From Saprospirales bacterium GYS_P2D (lineage in GTDB: Bacteria > Bacteroidota > Bacteroidia > Chitinophagales > Saprospiraceae): DNA of 64,000 nucleotides. The notes below the pieces were generated by a model. That model saw nothing but the letters and a program-made list of their open reading frames with translations, was not told the origin of the DNA and ran no database searches. The stretch is taken from NCBI GenBank assembly GCA_009833045.1, contig WUUP01000011.1, positions 62,001-126,000 of the forward strand, in the 5' to 3' direction. The stretch's first letter is position 1, and each line of letters starts with the position of its first letter. The position numbers and the translations under genes were made by a program. Below, in pieces: positions 9,094 through 17,326 of the stretch.

Positions 9094-10722
9094 ATGTCCA
9101 ACGCCATATTTAAACTGCCCACTCCTCAGAATGAAAAAGTCCTCTCCTATGCACCCGGTAGCCCAGAGAGAGCGGAGCTCCAAGCGATGCTACAGCAGCT
9201 CAAAAGCGAATACTGGGAGGTCCCTATGACCATAGGTGGTCAAAAAGTAAAAACAGGTAATACAGTCACCATGCATCCTCCACACGAGCTCGCTCATACA
9301 CTGGGAGAGTATCATGTAGGTACAGCTGAGCATGTACAGCAGGCTATCGATGCTGCCTTGGCGGCGAAAGATGCTTGGGCGGCTATGCCATGGCAAGACA
9401 GAGCGTCGATATTTCTCAAAGCAGCGGATCTTATAGCAGGGCCATATCGTGCTAAGATGAATGCCGCTACTATGCTTTGTCAGTCAAAAAACATCTATCA
9501 AGCAGAGATTGACTGTGTGGCAGAATTAGCTGATTTCTTACGATTCAATGTGGAGTATATGGCTCAGATATATGCTGAGCAGCCACCCATCAGCCCTGAG
9601 GGCATCTGGAATCGCCTCGACTATCGCCCATTAGAAGGGTTTGTGTTTGCACTTACTCCGTTTAACTTCACCGCTATAGCGGGAAATCTCTCAGCTGCAC
9701 CAGCGATGATGGGCAACACTATCGTGTGGAAACCATCTGAGGCGCAAGTCTATTCTGCAGCACTGGTAATGGAGATATTTGAGTTAGCAGGACTACCAGA
9801 TGGAGTGATTAATATGATCTTAGTAGATGGTCCTGAGGCAGGAGAGGTGATATTCAGCCATCCTGATTTTGCAGGTCTTCACTTTACAGGTAGTACTGGT
9901 GTATTTCAGCATCTATGGCAGACTATTGGTAATAATATATCTAAATACAAGAGCTATCCGAGAATAGTCGGTGAGACTGGAGGAAAGGATTTCGTGGTAG
10001 CTCATCCATCATCAGATGCTAAGCAGGTTGCCACTGCATTAGTCAGAGGTGCTTTTGAGTTCCAAGGACAGAAGTGCTCTGCGGCATCGAGAGCCTATCT
10101 GCCAGAGAGTATGTGGTCAGATGTGAGGTCTTATATGGAGGCCGACTTGGCGTCAATGAAAATGGGCACGACTGAGGATCTTGGCAATTTTATTAATGCG
10201 GTGATCACAGAGAAGGCATTTGATAAAATCGCATCTTACATAGATCAAGCAAAAGCTGATAGTAATGTAGAAGTCATCATGGGAGGTGGATATGATAAGT
10301 CAAAGGGCTACTTCATAGAGCCAACTGTCATCCTTGCAAAAGATCCAAAATATCGTACGATGTGCGAGGAGATCTTTGGTCCAGTATTGACGATCTACGT
10401 CTATGCAGATGATCAGTATGAGGAGATCTTAGAGCTGGTAGATACCACGTCGCCATATGCATTGACCGGCGCCATCTTCGCTAAGGATAGAGAGGTTATC
10501 CAGTTCTCAGAGCAAAAGCTCAAAAATGCTGCTGGTAATTTCTATATCAATGATAAGCCGACAGGGGCAGTAGTCGGTCAGCAGCCATTTGGTGGAGCCA
10601 GAGCATCGGGGACTAACGATAAGGCTGGATCAATACTCAACCTCTACAGATGGATCTCTCCGCAGACTATTAAAGAAAACTTTAACCCACCTACAGACTA
10701 TAGATATCCATTTTTAGGGTAG
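9094..10722 (+). CDS. pruA: L-glutamate gamma-semialdehyde (P5C) dehydrogenase
   Basis: Oxidises glutamate-gamma-semialdehyde to glutamate with NAD+, the last step of proline catabolism. The 542 residues match the stand-alone type found in Bacteroidota. The aldehyde dehydrogenase core is clear: the catalytic base motif GETGGKDF near residue 291, the nucleophile Cys in GQKCSAASRAY near 327, and CEEIFGPVLTIYVY near 423. No proline dehydrogenase domain is fused and no putA-like gene is beside it. The gene has its own predicted promoter and an intrinsic terminator. proC (42 kb) runs the opposite, biosynthetic branch. Confidence 0.96.
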   Translation: MSNAIFKLPTPQNEKVLSYAPGSPERAELQAMLQQLKSEYWEVPMTIGGQKVKTGNTVTMHPPHELAHTLGEYHVGTAEHVQQAIDAALAAKDAWAAMPWQDRASIFLKAADLIAGPYRAKMNAATMLCQSKNIYQAEIDCVAELADFLRFNVEYMAQIYAEQPPISPEGIWNRLDYRPLEGFVFALTPFNFTAIAGNLSAAPAMMGNTIVWKPSEAQVYSAALVMEIFELAGLPDGVINMILVDGPEAGEVIFSHPDFAGLHFTGSTGVFQHLWQTIGNNISKYKSYPRIVGETGGKDFVVAHPSSDAKQVATALVRGAFEFQGQKCSAASRAYLPESMWSDVRSYMEADLASMKMGTTEDLGNFINAVITEKAFDKIASYIDQAKADSNVEVIMGGGYDKSKGYFIEPTVILAKDPKYRTMCEEIFGPVLTIYVYADDQYEEILELVDTTSPYALTGAIFAKDREVIQFSEQKLKNAAGNFYINDKPTGAVVGQQPFGGARASGTNDKAGSILNLYRWISPQTIKENFNPPTDYRYPFLG

Positions 10723-10756
10723 ACCGAGAGTTTGATCGGTAGGTATTTAAAAAAGT

Positions 10757-10796
10757 AGAAGCGCTCGATGTGTCCCTCGGGCGCTTCTTTTGTTTC
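10757..10796 (+). terminator. Intrinsic terminator after pruA
   Basis: Arms agaagcgctcga (10757-10768) and tcgggcgcttct (10777-10788) pair over 12 bp with one G:U around an 8-nt loop, followed by ttttgttt. It lies 35 bp after the pruA stop. Confidence 0.85.
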
Positions 10797-10954
10797 GTTC
10801 GTTATCGTTCTCCTCTTTAAAAGGTACAGTTGGGTGTTAAAGAGCGAATTATGCTGTATTCTCTTTTAAGACGATGAGGAATCCTTAGAGTAACATGTGA
10901 TTGGTGTCGGCTTGTAGTCAGTTTTGATATTGATCCAATGGTGAGAGAAGCAGA

Positions 10955-10989
10955 AACAAAAAAAGCTCCACAAGTTAATGTGAAGCTTT
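10955..10989 (-). terminator. Intrinsic terminator of tRNA-Asp
   Basis: Read on the minus strand, aaagcttcaca and tgtggagcttt pair over 11 bp with one G:U around a 6-nt loop. A run of seven T residues follows. It starts 4 nt after the mature tRNA end. Confidence 0.85.
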
Positions 10990-10992
10990 CTG

Positions 10993-11066
10993 CGGTCTGG
11001 ACGGGACTCGAACCCGCGACCCCCTGCGTGACAGGCAGGTATTCTAACCAACTGAACTACCAGACC
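10993..11066 (-). tRNA. tRNA-Asp (anticodon GTC)
   Basis: The 74-nt cloverleaf has acceptor arms GGTCTGG and CCAGACC and an anticodon stem-loop CCTGC-CTGTCAC-GCAGG with anticodon GTC. The T arm GCGGG-TTCGAGT-CCCGT carries the universal TTCGA. Discriminator G is correct for Asp. The 3' CCA is not encoded (GCA follows the acceptor stem), so it must be added by the CCA enzyme. It has its own promoter and terminator and is a single-gene transcript facing away from accA. Confidence 0.97.
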
Positions 11067-11146
11067 TTTATTCTTAATCAGAGATAATTCTCTGTGGTAG
11101 TTATTTTATTTCTGCTTTTCGTGATAGCCTTTGTATCAAAGCGGTG

Positions 11147-11177
11147 CAAAAGTAAGACGCCAAAATCAATGCTGCAA
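11147..11177 (-). promoter_or_regulatory. tRNA-Asp promoter, textbook Bacteroidota form
   Basis: On the minus strand TTG (11175-11177), a 20-nt spacer and TACTTTTG (11147-11154) match the Bacteroidota sigma-A consensus in sequence and spacing. The site lies about 80 bp before the mature tRNA 5' end, which implies a 5' leader removed by RNase P. Confidence 0.8.
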
Positions 11178-11268
11178 GAAAAATCTAAAAAAAATGATTT
11201 TTTTCTTTGGATACAGCACAGATAGGCTGAGTTTCTTAATTTCGCCACTGATCAATCGCCTGATTATT

Positions 11269-12222
11269 ATGGTCTTTTTAGATTTCGAACAACCATTAGA
11301 GAGCTTATATGAGCAACTGGAAACTCTCCAAAAGCTCGGAGCAGAAGGAGATATCGATATCACTGACAAAGTCAAAGAGCTCGAGTCGACTATAAAGAAG
11401 AAAAAGAAAGAGATCTACACGGAGCTCACGAGATGGCAAAAAGTACAGCTATCTCGCCACCCATCTCGTCCATATACACTTTACTATATCAATCAGATCT
11501 GTAAGAGATTTACCGAGCTTCATGGTGATCGCAAGTTTGGTGATGATAAGGCCATAGTGGGAGGTCTGGGTACTATAGATGGTACTACGGTCATGATCAT
11601 AGGACATCAAAAAGGCGTCAATACTAAGATGCGTCAGTATCGCAATTTTGGAATGGCGAATCCCGAAGGCTACCGAAAGGCTCAGCGATTGATGAAGATG
11701 GCCGAAAAATTTAATATCCCTGTGGTATGTCTTATTGACACTCCGGGGGCTTTCCCAGGTCTCGAGGCGGAGGAGCGAGGCCAGGCAGAAGCGATCGCTA
11801 CTAATCTTTTTGAGATGGCCCAGCTCAAGGTGCCTATCCTGTGCTACGTGATAGGAGAGGGAGCTTCAGGAGGAGCTTTAGGTATCGGTCTGGGTGATAG
11901 GACATATATGCTGGAGTTTACCTGGTATACGGTGATATCACCGGAGTCATGTTCGTCGATACTATGGAGGACATGGGACAATAAAGAACAAGCTGCTGAA
12001 GCGCTAAAACTAACTTCAGAAGATATGCTCTCTTTTGAGCTAATAGATGGGATAATACAAGAACCTATCGGTGGGGCGCATTCAGATCCTGAAAAAATGG
12101 CCAAAGCCCTCAAAAAACACATCAAAGCTACGCTCGCAGAGGTAGCTGATATGACTCCAGACGAACTCATCAATAATAGACTGGAGAAGTATGATGGTAT
12201 GGGTAGATTCGTAGAAGCATAA
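11269..12222 (+). CDS. accA: Acetyl-CoA carboxylase carboxyltransferase subunit alpha
   Basis: Forms the carboxyltransferase half of acetyl-CoA carboxylase with AccD, making malonyl-CoA for fatty-acid synthesis. I start at ATG 11269 ([18 protein letters not shown]), which matches the family N-terminus. The frame stays open for 46 codons upstream to 11131, but that part overlaps the tRNA promoter region and looks like non-coding Phe/Lys-rich translation. The 317-residue length is normal. Conserved segments include [17 protein letters not shown] and the [12 protein letters not shown] oxyanion region. It leads a plus-strand cluster with a DUF protein and dapA. accD and the biotin subunits are elsewhere. 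Confidence 0.96.
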   Translation: MVFLDFEQPLESLYEQLETLQKLGAEGDIDITDKVKELESTIKKKKKEIYTELTRWQKVQLSRHPSRPYTLYYINQICKRFTELHGDRKFGDDKAIVGGLGTIDGTTVMIIGHQKGVNTKMRQYRNFGMANPEGYRKAQRLMKMAEKFNIPVVCLIDTPGAFPGLEAEERGQAEAIATNLFEMAQLKVPILCYVIGEGASGGALGIGLGDRTYMLEFTWYTVISPESCSSILWRTWDNKEQAAEALKLTSEDMLSFELIDGIIQEPIGGAHSDPEKMAKALKKHIKATLAEVADMTPDELINNRLEKYDGMGRFVEA

Positions 12223-12248
12223 GAGAGCTACCCAGAGTAGCAGCGTGT

Positions 12249-12794
12249 ATGATCGGATCTATTAAAAAACATTACTATAAGACTCATCTGAATAAAATAC
12301 CTGCTCGTGAATCGAGTAAGGGTCGAACTAATCAGCTCAGATCTGTGACTATTCTGTCTGATGATGATTTTTCGAATATCAGTGATATGCGAGATGCGAT
12401 GGGGGCATTTGAGCGAGCTGGTATTCAGGCAGACGGATTCTTAGTCAGTACTAAGGCTGATGACTCAGACGATACAATAGTCATCATCGGTCCGAAAGAC
12501 ATTCACTGGTATGATATACCTAAGCAGGAGACCATGATCTCATGGTTACAGCACAAAACCGATCTATTGATCGTGCTCAATCCCAATAGTTCGCCAGTGA
12601 TCAAATATCTTTGTGCTTCATCTAACAGTCTGCTGAAAACTGCGGTGGCTTTTTCAGGTGATTATGATGAATATGTAGATTTTTGTATTGAGGTAGCAGA
12701 TGATCGACAAAAGAATATAGGAGGCCTATGTCAGGCGATATATACAGAGTTACTGCGGATTAATCGGCTGGAGCCTAATAAAGTGAATACATGA
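12249..12794 (+). CDS. Conserved Bacteroidota protein upstream of dapA (DUF6913-like)
   Basis: A 181-residue soluble protein with no signal or membrane segment. The N-terminus is basic (MIGSIKKHYYKTHLNKIPAR). An alpha/beta core follows, with SVTILSDDDF near residue 32 and DLLIVLNPN near 106. Similar proteins sit immediately before dapA in many Bacteroidota. From memory they are grouped as DUF6913, and no activity is established. The stop overlaps the dapA start by 4 nt (ATGA), so the two are translationally coupled. A role linked to lysine or cell-wall precursor metabolism is suggested only by this coupling. Confidence 0.75.
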   Translation: MIGSIKKHYYKTHLNKIPARESSKGRTNQLRSVTILSDDDFSNISDMRDAMGAFERAGIQADGFLVSTKADDSDDTIVIIGPKDIHWYDIPKQETMISWLQHKTDLLIVLNPNSSPVIKYLCASSNSLLKTAVAFSGDYDEYVDFCIEVADDRQKNIGGLCQAIYTELLRINRLEPNKVNT

Positions 12795-13678
12795 AACATC
12801 AGAAATACGTCGGGACAGGAGTAGCATTGGTCACTCCTTTTAAAAATGGAGAGGTAGACTACAACACGCTGGGGCGTATCATCAACTATGTGATCGATGG
12901 AGGCGTCGACTATCTTGTAGCATTAGGATCTACCGGTGAGACAGCTACGCTCAATCACGAGGAGGCCAGAGATATACTCAACTATACCATAGAAATCAAT
13001 GATGGCCGCAAACCTATCGTGGCGGGTAATTTTGCTGGTAATAACACAAAAGAATTAGTCAAGTACATTGAGTCATTTGACTTTTCAGGGATAGATGCGA
13101 TCCTCTCGTCCAGTCCGGCGTATGTCAAGCCATCACAAGAAGGAATCTATCGTCACTATATGTCAATGGAGAAAGTCTCACCAGTGCCGATCATTCTCTA
13201 CAATGTCCCGGGTCGTACGATGTCTAATATGGACTGGACCACTACAGTAAGATTAGCAGAGGCGAGCGAAAAATTCATCGGGATCAAAGAGGCTACAGGT
13301 GATATGATCCAGACTACTCGTATCGTCAAGAATAAGCCAAAGGACTTTTTCGTCACATCAGGAGATGATGAGGTCACCTTGCCATTCATATCGGTAGGTG
13401 GTCATGGAGGCATCTCAGTAATCGCTAATGCACTGCCAAAGCAGTTTTCTACTTTGGTGAAATCCGCTTTGCAAGAGGATTTCGTCAAGGCTCGAGAGAT
13501 GAACAACAACATCTATGATCTGCATAAGTGGTTATACGTAGAGGGTAATCCTGTAGGTGTCAAAACAGCTATGGAAATACTTGGATACGGTACTAATGAG
13601 GTGCGACTCCCACTCAGTCCGATCAGTAGTGATAACTATAAGTATCTGGAGCGAGTACTTCGCAAGATTATTGATTAG
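12791..13678 (+). CDS. dapA: 4-hydroxy-tetrahydrodipicolinate synthase
   Basis: Condenses pyruvate with aspartate semialdehyde, the first step of the diaminopimelate/lysine branch. The TIM-barrel features are plain: LGSTGETATLNHEE near residue 43, the catalytic Tyr in LYNVPGRT near 136, and the Schiff-base Lys in FIGIKEATGD near 164. The 295-residue length is typical. It is coupled by a 4-nt overlap to the preceding gene. Its stop codon also overlaps the stop of a convergent hydrolase gene, leaving no room for a terminator between them. Confidence 0.97.
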   Translation: MKHQKYVGTGVALVTPFKNGEVDYNTLGRIINYVIDGGVDYLVALGSTGETATLNHEEARDILNYTIEINDGRKPIVAGNFAGNNTKELVKYIESFDFSGIDAILSSSPAYVKPSQEGIYRHYMSMEKVSPVPIILYNVPGRTMSNMDWTTTVRLAEASEKFIGIKEATGDMIQTTRIVKNKPKDFFVTSGDDEVTLPFISVGGHGGISVIANALPKQFSTLVKSALQEDFVKAREMNNNIYDLHKWLYVEGNPVGVKTAMEILGYGTNEVRLPLSPISSDNYKYLERVLRKIID

Positions 13679-14865
13679 ATACCCTTGATGCGCTCGAATA
13701 GCTCTCTGATTCTTCGCTCTCGGTCCTCAGGTTTAGGTCCGGCCTGGCTCTCAGAGAGCTCATAGTAGCCATCTGATTTTTCCTTTAGGGGAAATCTGAA
13801 TATGTAGCCCTTCGATCCATCAGGCTCATCATAGATGCCAAATCGCAGATCATTCATGATGAGCTGGCCTGCCTCTTCAGTTATATTGTAGTAGTCATTA
13901 GCAAACCAAGTTAAAGTGTTAATTGTGAAATCATCCTTCTTAGGATCGATCAGGTCCTTGTCATGTGGGATAAAGCTATACTGCACCCCACGCTCTGAGT
14001 CAAAATGTGAGTACAGCCCGTAGTAGTATCCTTCTTCTGTCTCGGCGAGGCAAAACCAAAGTATATTATTAAGAATCGTAGGACTGGTCATGTACCGCTG
14101 ATAGTTGATGCTATTTCGCTCCAGCGTCTCCGTCCAGATTGAGTTGATGATGGTTTTATTCACTACAGTGAAAAGAAGATAAGCCGAACTTATACCTATC
14201 CCTATCCAGGCTAATCTCCTACGAAGTGGATTAGCTCGATGATAGAAGCACAGAGCGATGATACAGAGTAAAAATGGTGTAGTGTATATCGGATCAGCTA
14301 CAGATATCGCATTGAAGGCTACTCTGTAGCTGCTAAAAGGCTGAAAGAGCTGCGTCCCGTAAGTAGTGAAGCAGTCCAAAATAGGATGCGTAAGCAGGCT
14401 CCAAAAAAATAGCCACTGCCAGTCCCTGACTGATGCCTCCGGAGGTGATAGCACTCTCATGAAATATCGTCTGTATAAAGCATATCCCATGATCCCCAAT
14501 ACTCCCATGAGAGGTAACCATGAGACTGTAGACACATCAAAAATCCGTGTCATAAATAAGCCAATCCCCATCGGGATGCCAAACCATCCTAAGAACGCAA
14601 ACCAACGATGGTAGCTCGATGCATACATCCGATGGATCAGGTAGCCAAAAAGAAAAGCTCCCAGTATAGAGAAGACTATGGAGTGAGAAAAGCCTCTGTG
14701 ATAGGCCAGCTCCTGTATCTCAGATACGAAAAAACCAGTGATCACATCCAGATCAGGTATAGTGCCACCCACAGCACCCCAGAGTATCGCTCTATTGCCG
14801 ACTTTTTTACCCAGAGTGATCTCTCCTACGGCAGCACCCAGGACGATCTGTGTTAATGAATCCAT
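13675..14865 (-). CDS. Membrane-bound metal-dependent hydrolase, YdjM/DUF457 family
   Basis: A multi-pass inner-membrane protein related to the YdjM/LexA-binding metal-dependent hydrolases. The N-terminus MDSLTQIVLGAAVGE and the conserved GGTIPDLD and HRGFSHSI segments (about residues 33-63) supply the Asp/His metal ligands. A second HPILDCFTTYG motif near residue 160 completes the family pattern. Several hydrophobic helices fill residues 60-250. The last 140 residues form a charged soluble tail with an acidic/basic C-terminus (RERRIRELFERIKGI). It is the fourth gene of the acpP-fabF-rnc cluster, 12 nt after rnc. The substrate is unknown. Confidence 0.85.
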   Translation of the reverse strand: MDSLTQIVLGAAVGEITLGKKVGNRAILWGAVGGTIPDLDVITGFFVSEIQELAYHRGFSHSIVFSILGAFLFGYLIHRMYASSYHRWFAFLGWFGIPMGIGLFMTRIFDVSTVSWLPLMGVLGIMGYALYRRYFMRVLSPPEASVRDWQWLFFWSLLTHPILDCFTTYGTQLFQPFSSYRVAFNAISVADPIYTTPFLLCIIALCFYHRANPLRRRLAWIGIGISSAYLLFTVVNKTIINSIWTETLERNSINYQRYMTSPTILNNILWFCLAETEEGYYYGLYSHFDSERGVQYSFIPHDKDLIDPKKDDFTINTLTWFANDYYNITEEAGQLIMNDLRFGIYDEPDGSKGYIFRFPLKEKSDGYYELSESQAGPKPEDRERRIRELFERIKGI

Positions 14866-14877
14866 GCTGGAAGATCT

Positions 14878-15588
14878 TTATATTTTCAGCTTAGAGATGG
14901 CAGATTTTGAGGCAGACTGCTCTGCAGATTTCTTGCTATAGTCATCAGCGATGGCCACTTCGTCTCCATCTATCATGACAGCGACCTTAAATCGGTCACG
15001 CTTATCCATTTTATATTTAGACAGTAGTCGATAGTCGATATTAACATTGTTCTTTTGGCCCCATTCGAGGAGTATACTCTTGTAGTTATCATCCTTATTC
15101 TCGAGAGTATGAATGTCGAGATGCTTGAGCAGGATCTCACCGATGACGTATTCTTTCGTATCGTCAAATCCTTTTTCGAGATAGATAGCACCTATCAAGG
15201 CTTCAAATGCATTACCCAGCATAGAGCTACTCAAGCGCCCCTGAGAGTAGTCGCTCAAGATGATATCAAGGCCCATCTGGCTGGCCAAGGTGTTGAGGGT
15301 CTTTCGCTTGACGATCTTAGATCGCATCTTGGTCAAAAAGCCCTCATCTTGACTTGGATATTTCTTAAAGAGGTATTCAGCTACTATAGTACTGAGGATG
15401 GCATCTCCCAGATATTCTAATCGCTCATTATGCTGATTATTTTGGGTGAATTCATCATTCATGGATTTATGATAAAAAGCTAACTTAAACAAGCCCAGAC
15501 GCCGTGGAGTGAAGCCCAGTACCTGTCGCAGTCGCTTGGCGAGCAACTTATCTTTGGATAGATAGTAATTGTAAGTTTCTCGTATCAA
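14878..15588 (-). CDS. rnc: Ribonuclease III
   Basis: Double-strand RNA endonuclease for rRNA and mRNA processing. The catalytic domain has the signature NERLEYLGDAIL (about residues 53-64), with the metal-binding Glu and Asp. The second acidic site is in GNAFEALIGAIYLEKG (near 125). A C-terminal dsRNA-binding domain covers about residues 160-235, shorter than in E. coli at its end. The 236-residue length is normal. The gene order acpP-fabF-rnc is the usual Bacteroidota arrangement. It is a plausible processing enzyme for the long inverted-repeat stems at 41.8-43.6 kb, which is inference. Confidence 0.96.
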   Translation of the reverse strand: MIRETYNYYLSKDKLLAKRLRQVLGFTPRRLGLFKLAFYHKSMNDEFTQNNQHNERLEYLGDAILSTIVAEYLFKKYPSQDEGFLTKMRSKIVKRKTLNTLASQMGLDIILSDYSQGRLSSSMLGNAFEALIGAIYLEKGFDDTKEYVIGEILLKHLDIHTLENKDDNYKSILLEWGQKNNVNIDYRLLSKYKMDKRDRFKVAVMIDGDEVAIADDYSKKSAEQSASKSAISKLKI

Positions 15589-15628
15589 GCTTTTTTTACT
15601 TTATCATTTTCTCGGTAGCTCAAGTTAA

Positions 15629-16876
15629 TTAGCCATTAAATCTTTTGAAAATAACAGATGCATTGTGGCCGCCAAATCCAAAAGTATTACTCAAAAAGGC
15701 ATCTACTTTCCGCTCTTGTGGTTGATTAAATGTGAAGTTCAGCTTATTATCTATTTCGGGATCATCAGTGAAGTGATTAATCGTCGGAGGTATCACACCA
15801 TCTGTGATAGTGAATAGTCCAGCGATAGCCTCTATCGCTCCTGCTGCACCGAGCAGGTGACCTGTCATCGACTTAGTAGAGCTGATATTGAGATTGTATG
15901 CGTGATCTTTAAATACATTTTTGATAGCTAATGACTCTGCTACATCACCGAGTGGAGTAGATGTACCATGCACATTGATATAGGCTATGTCTTCAGGATT
16001 AAGCTTGGCGTCAGCGAGTGCATCGATCATTACTTGTGTAGCTCCGAGTCCCTGAGGATGCGGTGCTGTCATGTGGTGTGCATCTGCCGTCATACCTGCA
16101 CCCACGAGCTCAGCGATGATGTTGGCTCCTCTTTTTTGAGCATGCTCGAGTGACTCAAGTACGAATCCTCCAGCACCTTCTCCCAGTACAAATCCATCTC
16201 TATCCTTGTCAAACGGACGAGAGGCCGTCTGTGGATCGTCATTGCGAGGGCTAAGTGCTTTCATAGAGCCAAATCCTCCAACACCTGTCTTAGTGATAGC
16301 GGCCTCTGATCCTCCAGTGACGATGAGATCAGCTCTACCGATACGGATAGTATCCATACTTACGGCAAGAGCATGCGTAGATGTCGCACATGCAGAGACG
16401 ATACCATAGTTGACCCCTCTGAGGCCGTACTCCATAGAGATGTGCCCTGCAGCTATGTCTATGATAAGTTTTGGGATCAGGTATGGATTGTATCGAGGTT
16501 TTTCTGGATTATTAGCAGCATAGCTGATCTCTGATTCTAATACTTCGAATCCGCCGATACCGCTACCCCAGATTACACCTGCACGAGTCAGATCTATCGA
16601 CTCAAAGTCTACTCCTGAGTTTTCGACAGCTTCTTTAGCTACGACCATGGCATACTGTGAAAAAGGATCCAGTTTACGCACTTGCTTTCTATCAAAGTGC
16701 TCTGATGGATCATACCCTTTAAGTTCACATGCGAATTGGGTTCTGAAATTGGTCGCATCAAAATGCGTGATCATATCTGCTCCACTGACTCCTTTGTATA
16801 GATTTTCTTTATACTCTTGGATGTTGTTTCCGATAGGCGTGAGTGCTCCGATACCTGTGACTACTACTCTATGCAT
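15629..16876 (-). CDS. fabF: Beta-ketoacyl-ACP synthase II
   Basis: Elongates acyl-ACP with malonyl-ACP in type II fatty-acid synthesis. The thiolase-fold triad is complete: nucleophilic Cys in VSACATSTHAL (near residue 163), His in NVHGTSTPLGD (near 303) and His in TKSMTGHLLGAAG (near 340). The protein starts MHRVVVTGIGALTPIG and ends GFGGHNASVIFKR, both standard. It lies directly downstream of acpP, its carrier-protein substrate gene, with a hairpin in between that may lower fabF expression relative to acpP. Confidence 0.97.
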   Translation of the reverse strand: MHRVVVTGIGALTPIGNNIQEYKENLYKGVSGADMITHFDATNFRTQFACELKGYDPSEHFDRKQVRKLDPFSQYAMVVAKEAVENSGVDFESIDLTRAGVIWGSGIGGFEVLESEISYAANNPEKPRYNPYLIPKLIIDIAAGHISMEYGLRGVNYGIVSACATSTHALAVSMDTIRIGRADLIVTGGSEAAITKTGVGGFGSMKALSPRNDDPQTASRPFDKDRDGFVLGEGAGGFVLESLEHAQKRGANIIAELVGAGMTADAHHMTAPHPQGLGATQVMIDALADAKLNPEDIAYINVHGTSTPLGDVAESLAIKNVFKDHAYNLNISSTKSMTGHLLGAAGAIEAIAGLFTITDGVIPPTINHFTDDPEIDNKLNFTFNQPQERKVDAFLSNTFGFGGHNASVIFKRFNG

Positions 16877-16904
16877 TCTTCAAAATTAGTAAAACGAAAA
16901 TACC

Positions 16905-16949
16905 ACAAATAAAAAATCCACAAACTTTATAGGCAAAGCTTGCGGATTT
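16905..16949 (-). terminator. Hairpin/attenuator between acpP and fabF
   Basis: Read on the minus strand, aaatccgcaa and ttgtggattt form a 10-bp stem with one G:U, followed by a T-rich tract (ttttttattt). It lies 27 bp after the acpP stop and 29 bp before the fabF start, so it probably terminates part of the acpP transcripts. Confidence 0.7.
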
Positions 16950-16976
16950 GGTTCTTAGTTTGGGTTAAAAAACCTA

Positions 16977-17213
16977 TTACGCCTTAGCGCTTGTCAGAAA
17001 GCTAACCGCATCACCTACGGTTTCGATTTTTTCAGCTTCTTCGTCTGGAATAGCTATATCAAATTCTTTTTCGAACTCCATGATAAGCTCTACCGTATCC
17101 AATGAATCAGCCCCAAGGTCGTTAGTGAAACTTGCTTCGTTAGTAACTTCTGCTTCGTCTACGCCAAGTTTGTCTACAATAATCTTCTTAACTTTTGCAG
17201 CAATCTCTGCCAT
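16977..17213 (-). CDS. acpP: Acyl carrier protein
   Basis: A 78-residue acidic carrier for fatty-acid intermediates. The phosphopantetheine attachment Ser is in [17 protein letters not shown] (Ser near residue 39). The length and the flanking acidic helices fit AcpP closely. It is preceded by a strong Bacteroidota-type promoter and followed by a hairpin before fabF. Because ACP is needed in far greater amount than the synthase, that hairpin makes sense as a partial terminator. It diverges from pyk. Confidence 0.97.
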   Translation of the reverse strand: MAEIAAKVKKIIVDKLGVDEAEVTNEASFTNDLGADSLDTVELIMEFEKEFDIAIPDEEAEKIETVGDAVSFLTSAKA

Positions 17214-17237
17214 GATATTGGTATTTTAAATGAATCG

Positions 17238-17269
17238 CAAAATTACATCATAAAAAGCGAACCTTACAA
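17238..17269 (-). promoter_or_regulatory. acpP promoter, strong Bacteroidota consensus
   Basis: On the minus strand TTG (17267-17269), a 21-nt spacer and TAATTTTG (17238-17245) match the TTG/TAnnTTTG consensus exactly. The -7 box ends 24 nt before the acpP ATG. Confidence 0.75.
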
Positions 17270-17326
17270 TTTAAAGTTCCAGTAATTTCCTTTTTTCTAT
17301 TTTTACCGAGTCATAAAAAAGGTACA

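Noticed and set aside
10866-11051. Minus-strand frame of 61 codons with MVRIPACHAGGRGFESRPDR
   Set aside because: It is the well-known false translation across a tRNA gene. The tRNA-Asp cloverleaf at 10993-11066 explains it.
11131-11268. 46-codon N-terminal extension of accA
   Set aside because: It overlaps the tRNA-Asp promoter, has an unusual Phe/Lys/Arg composition, and family members begin at the ATG at 11269.
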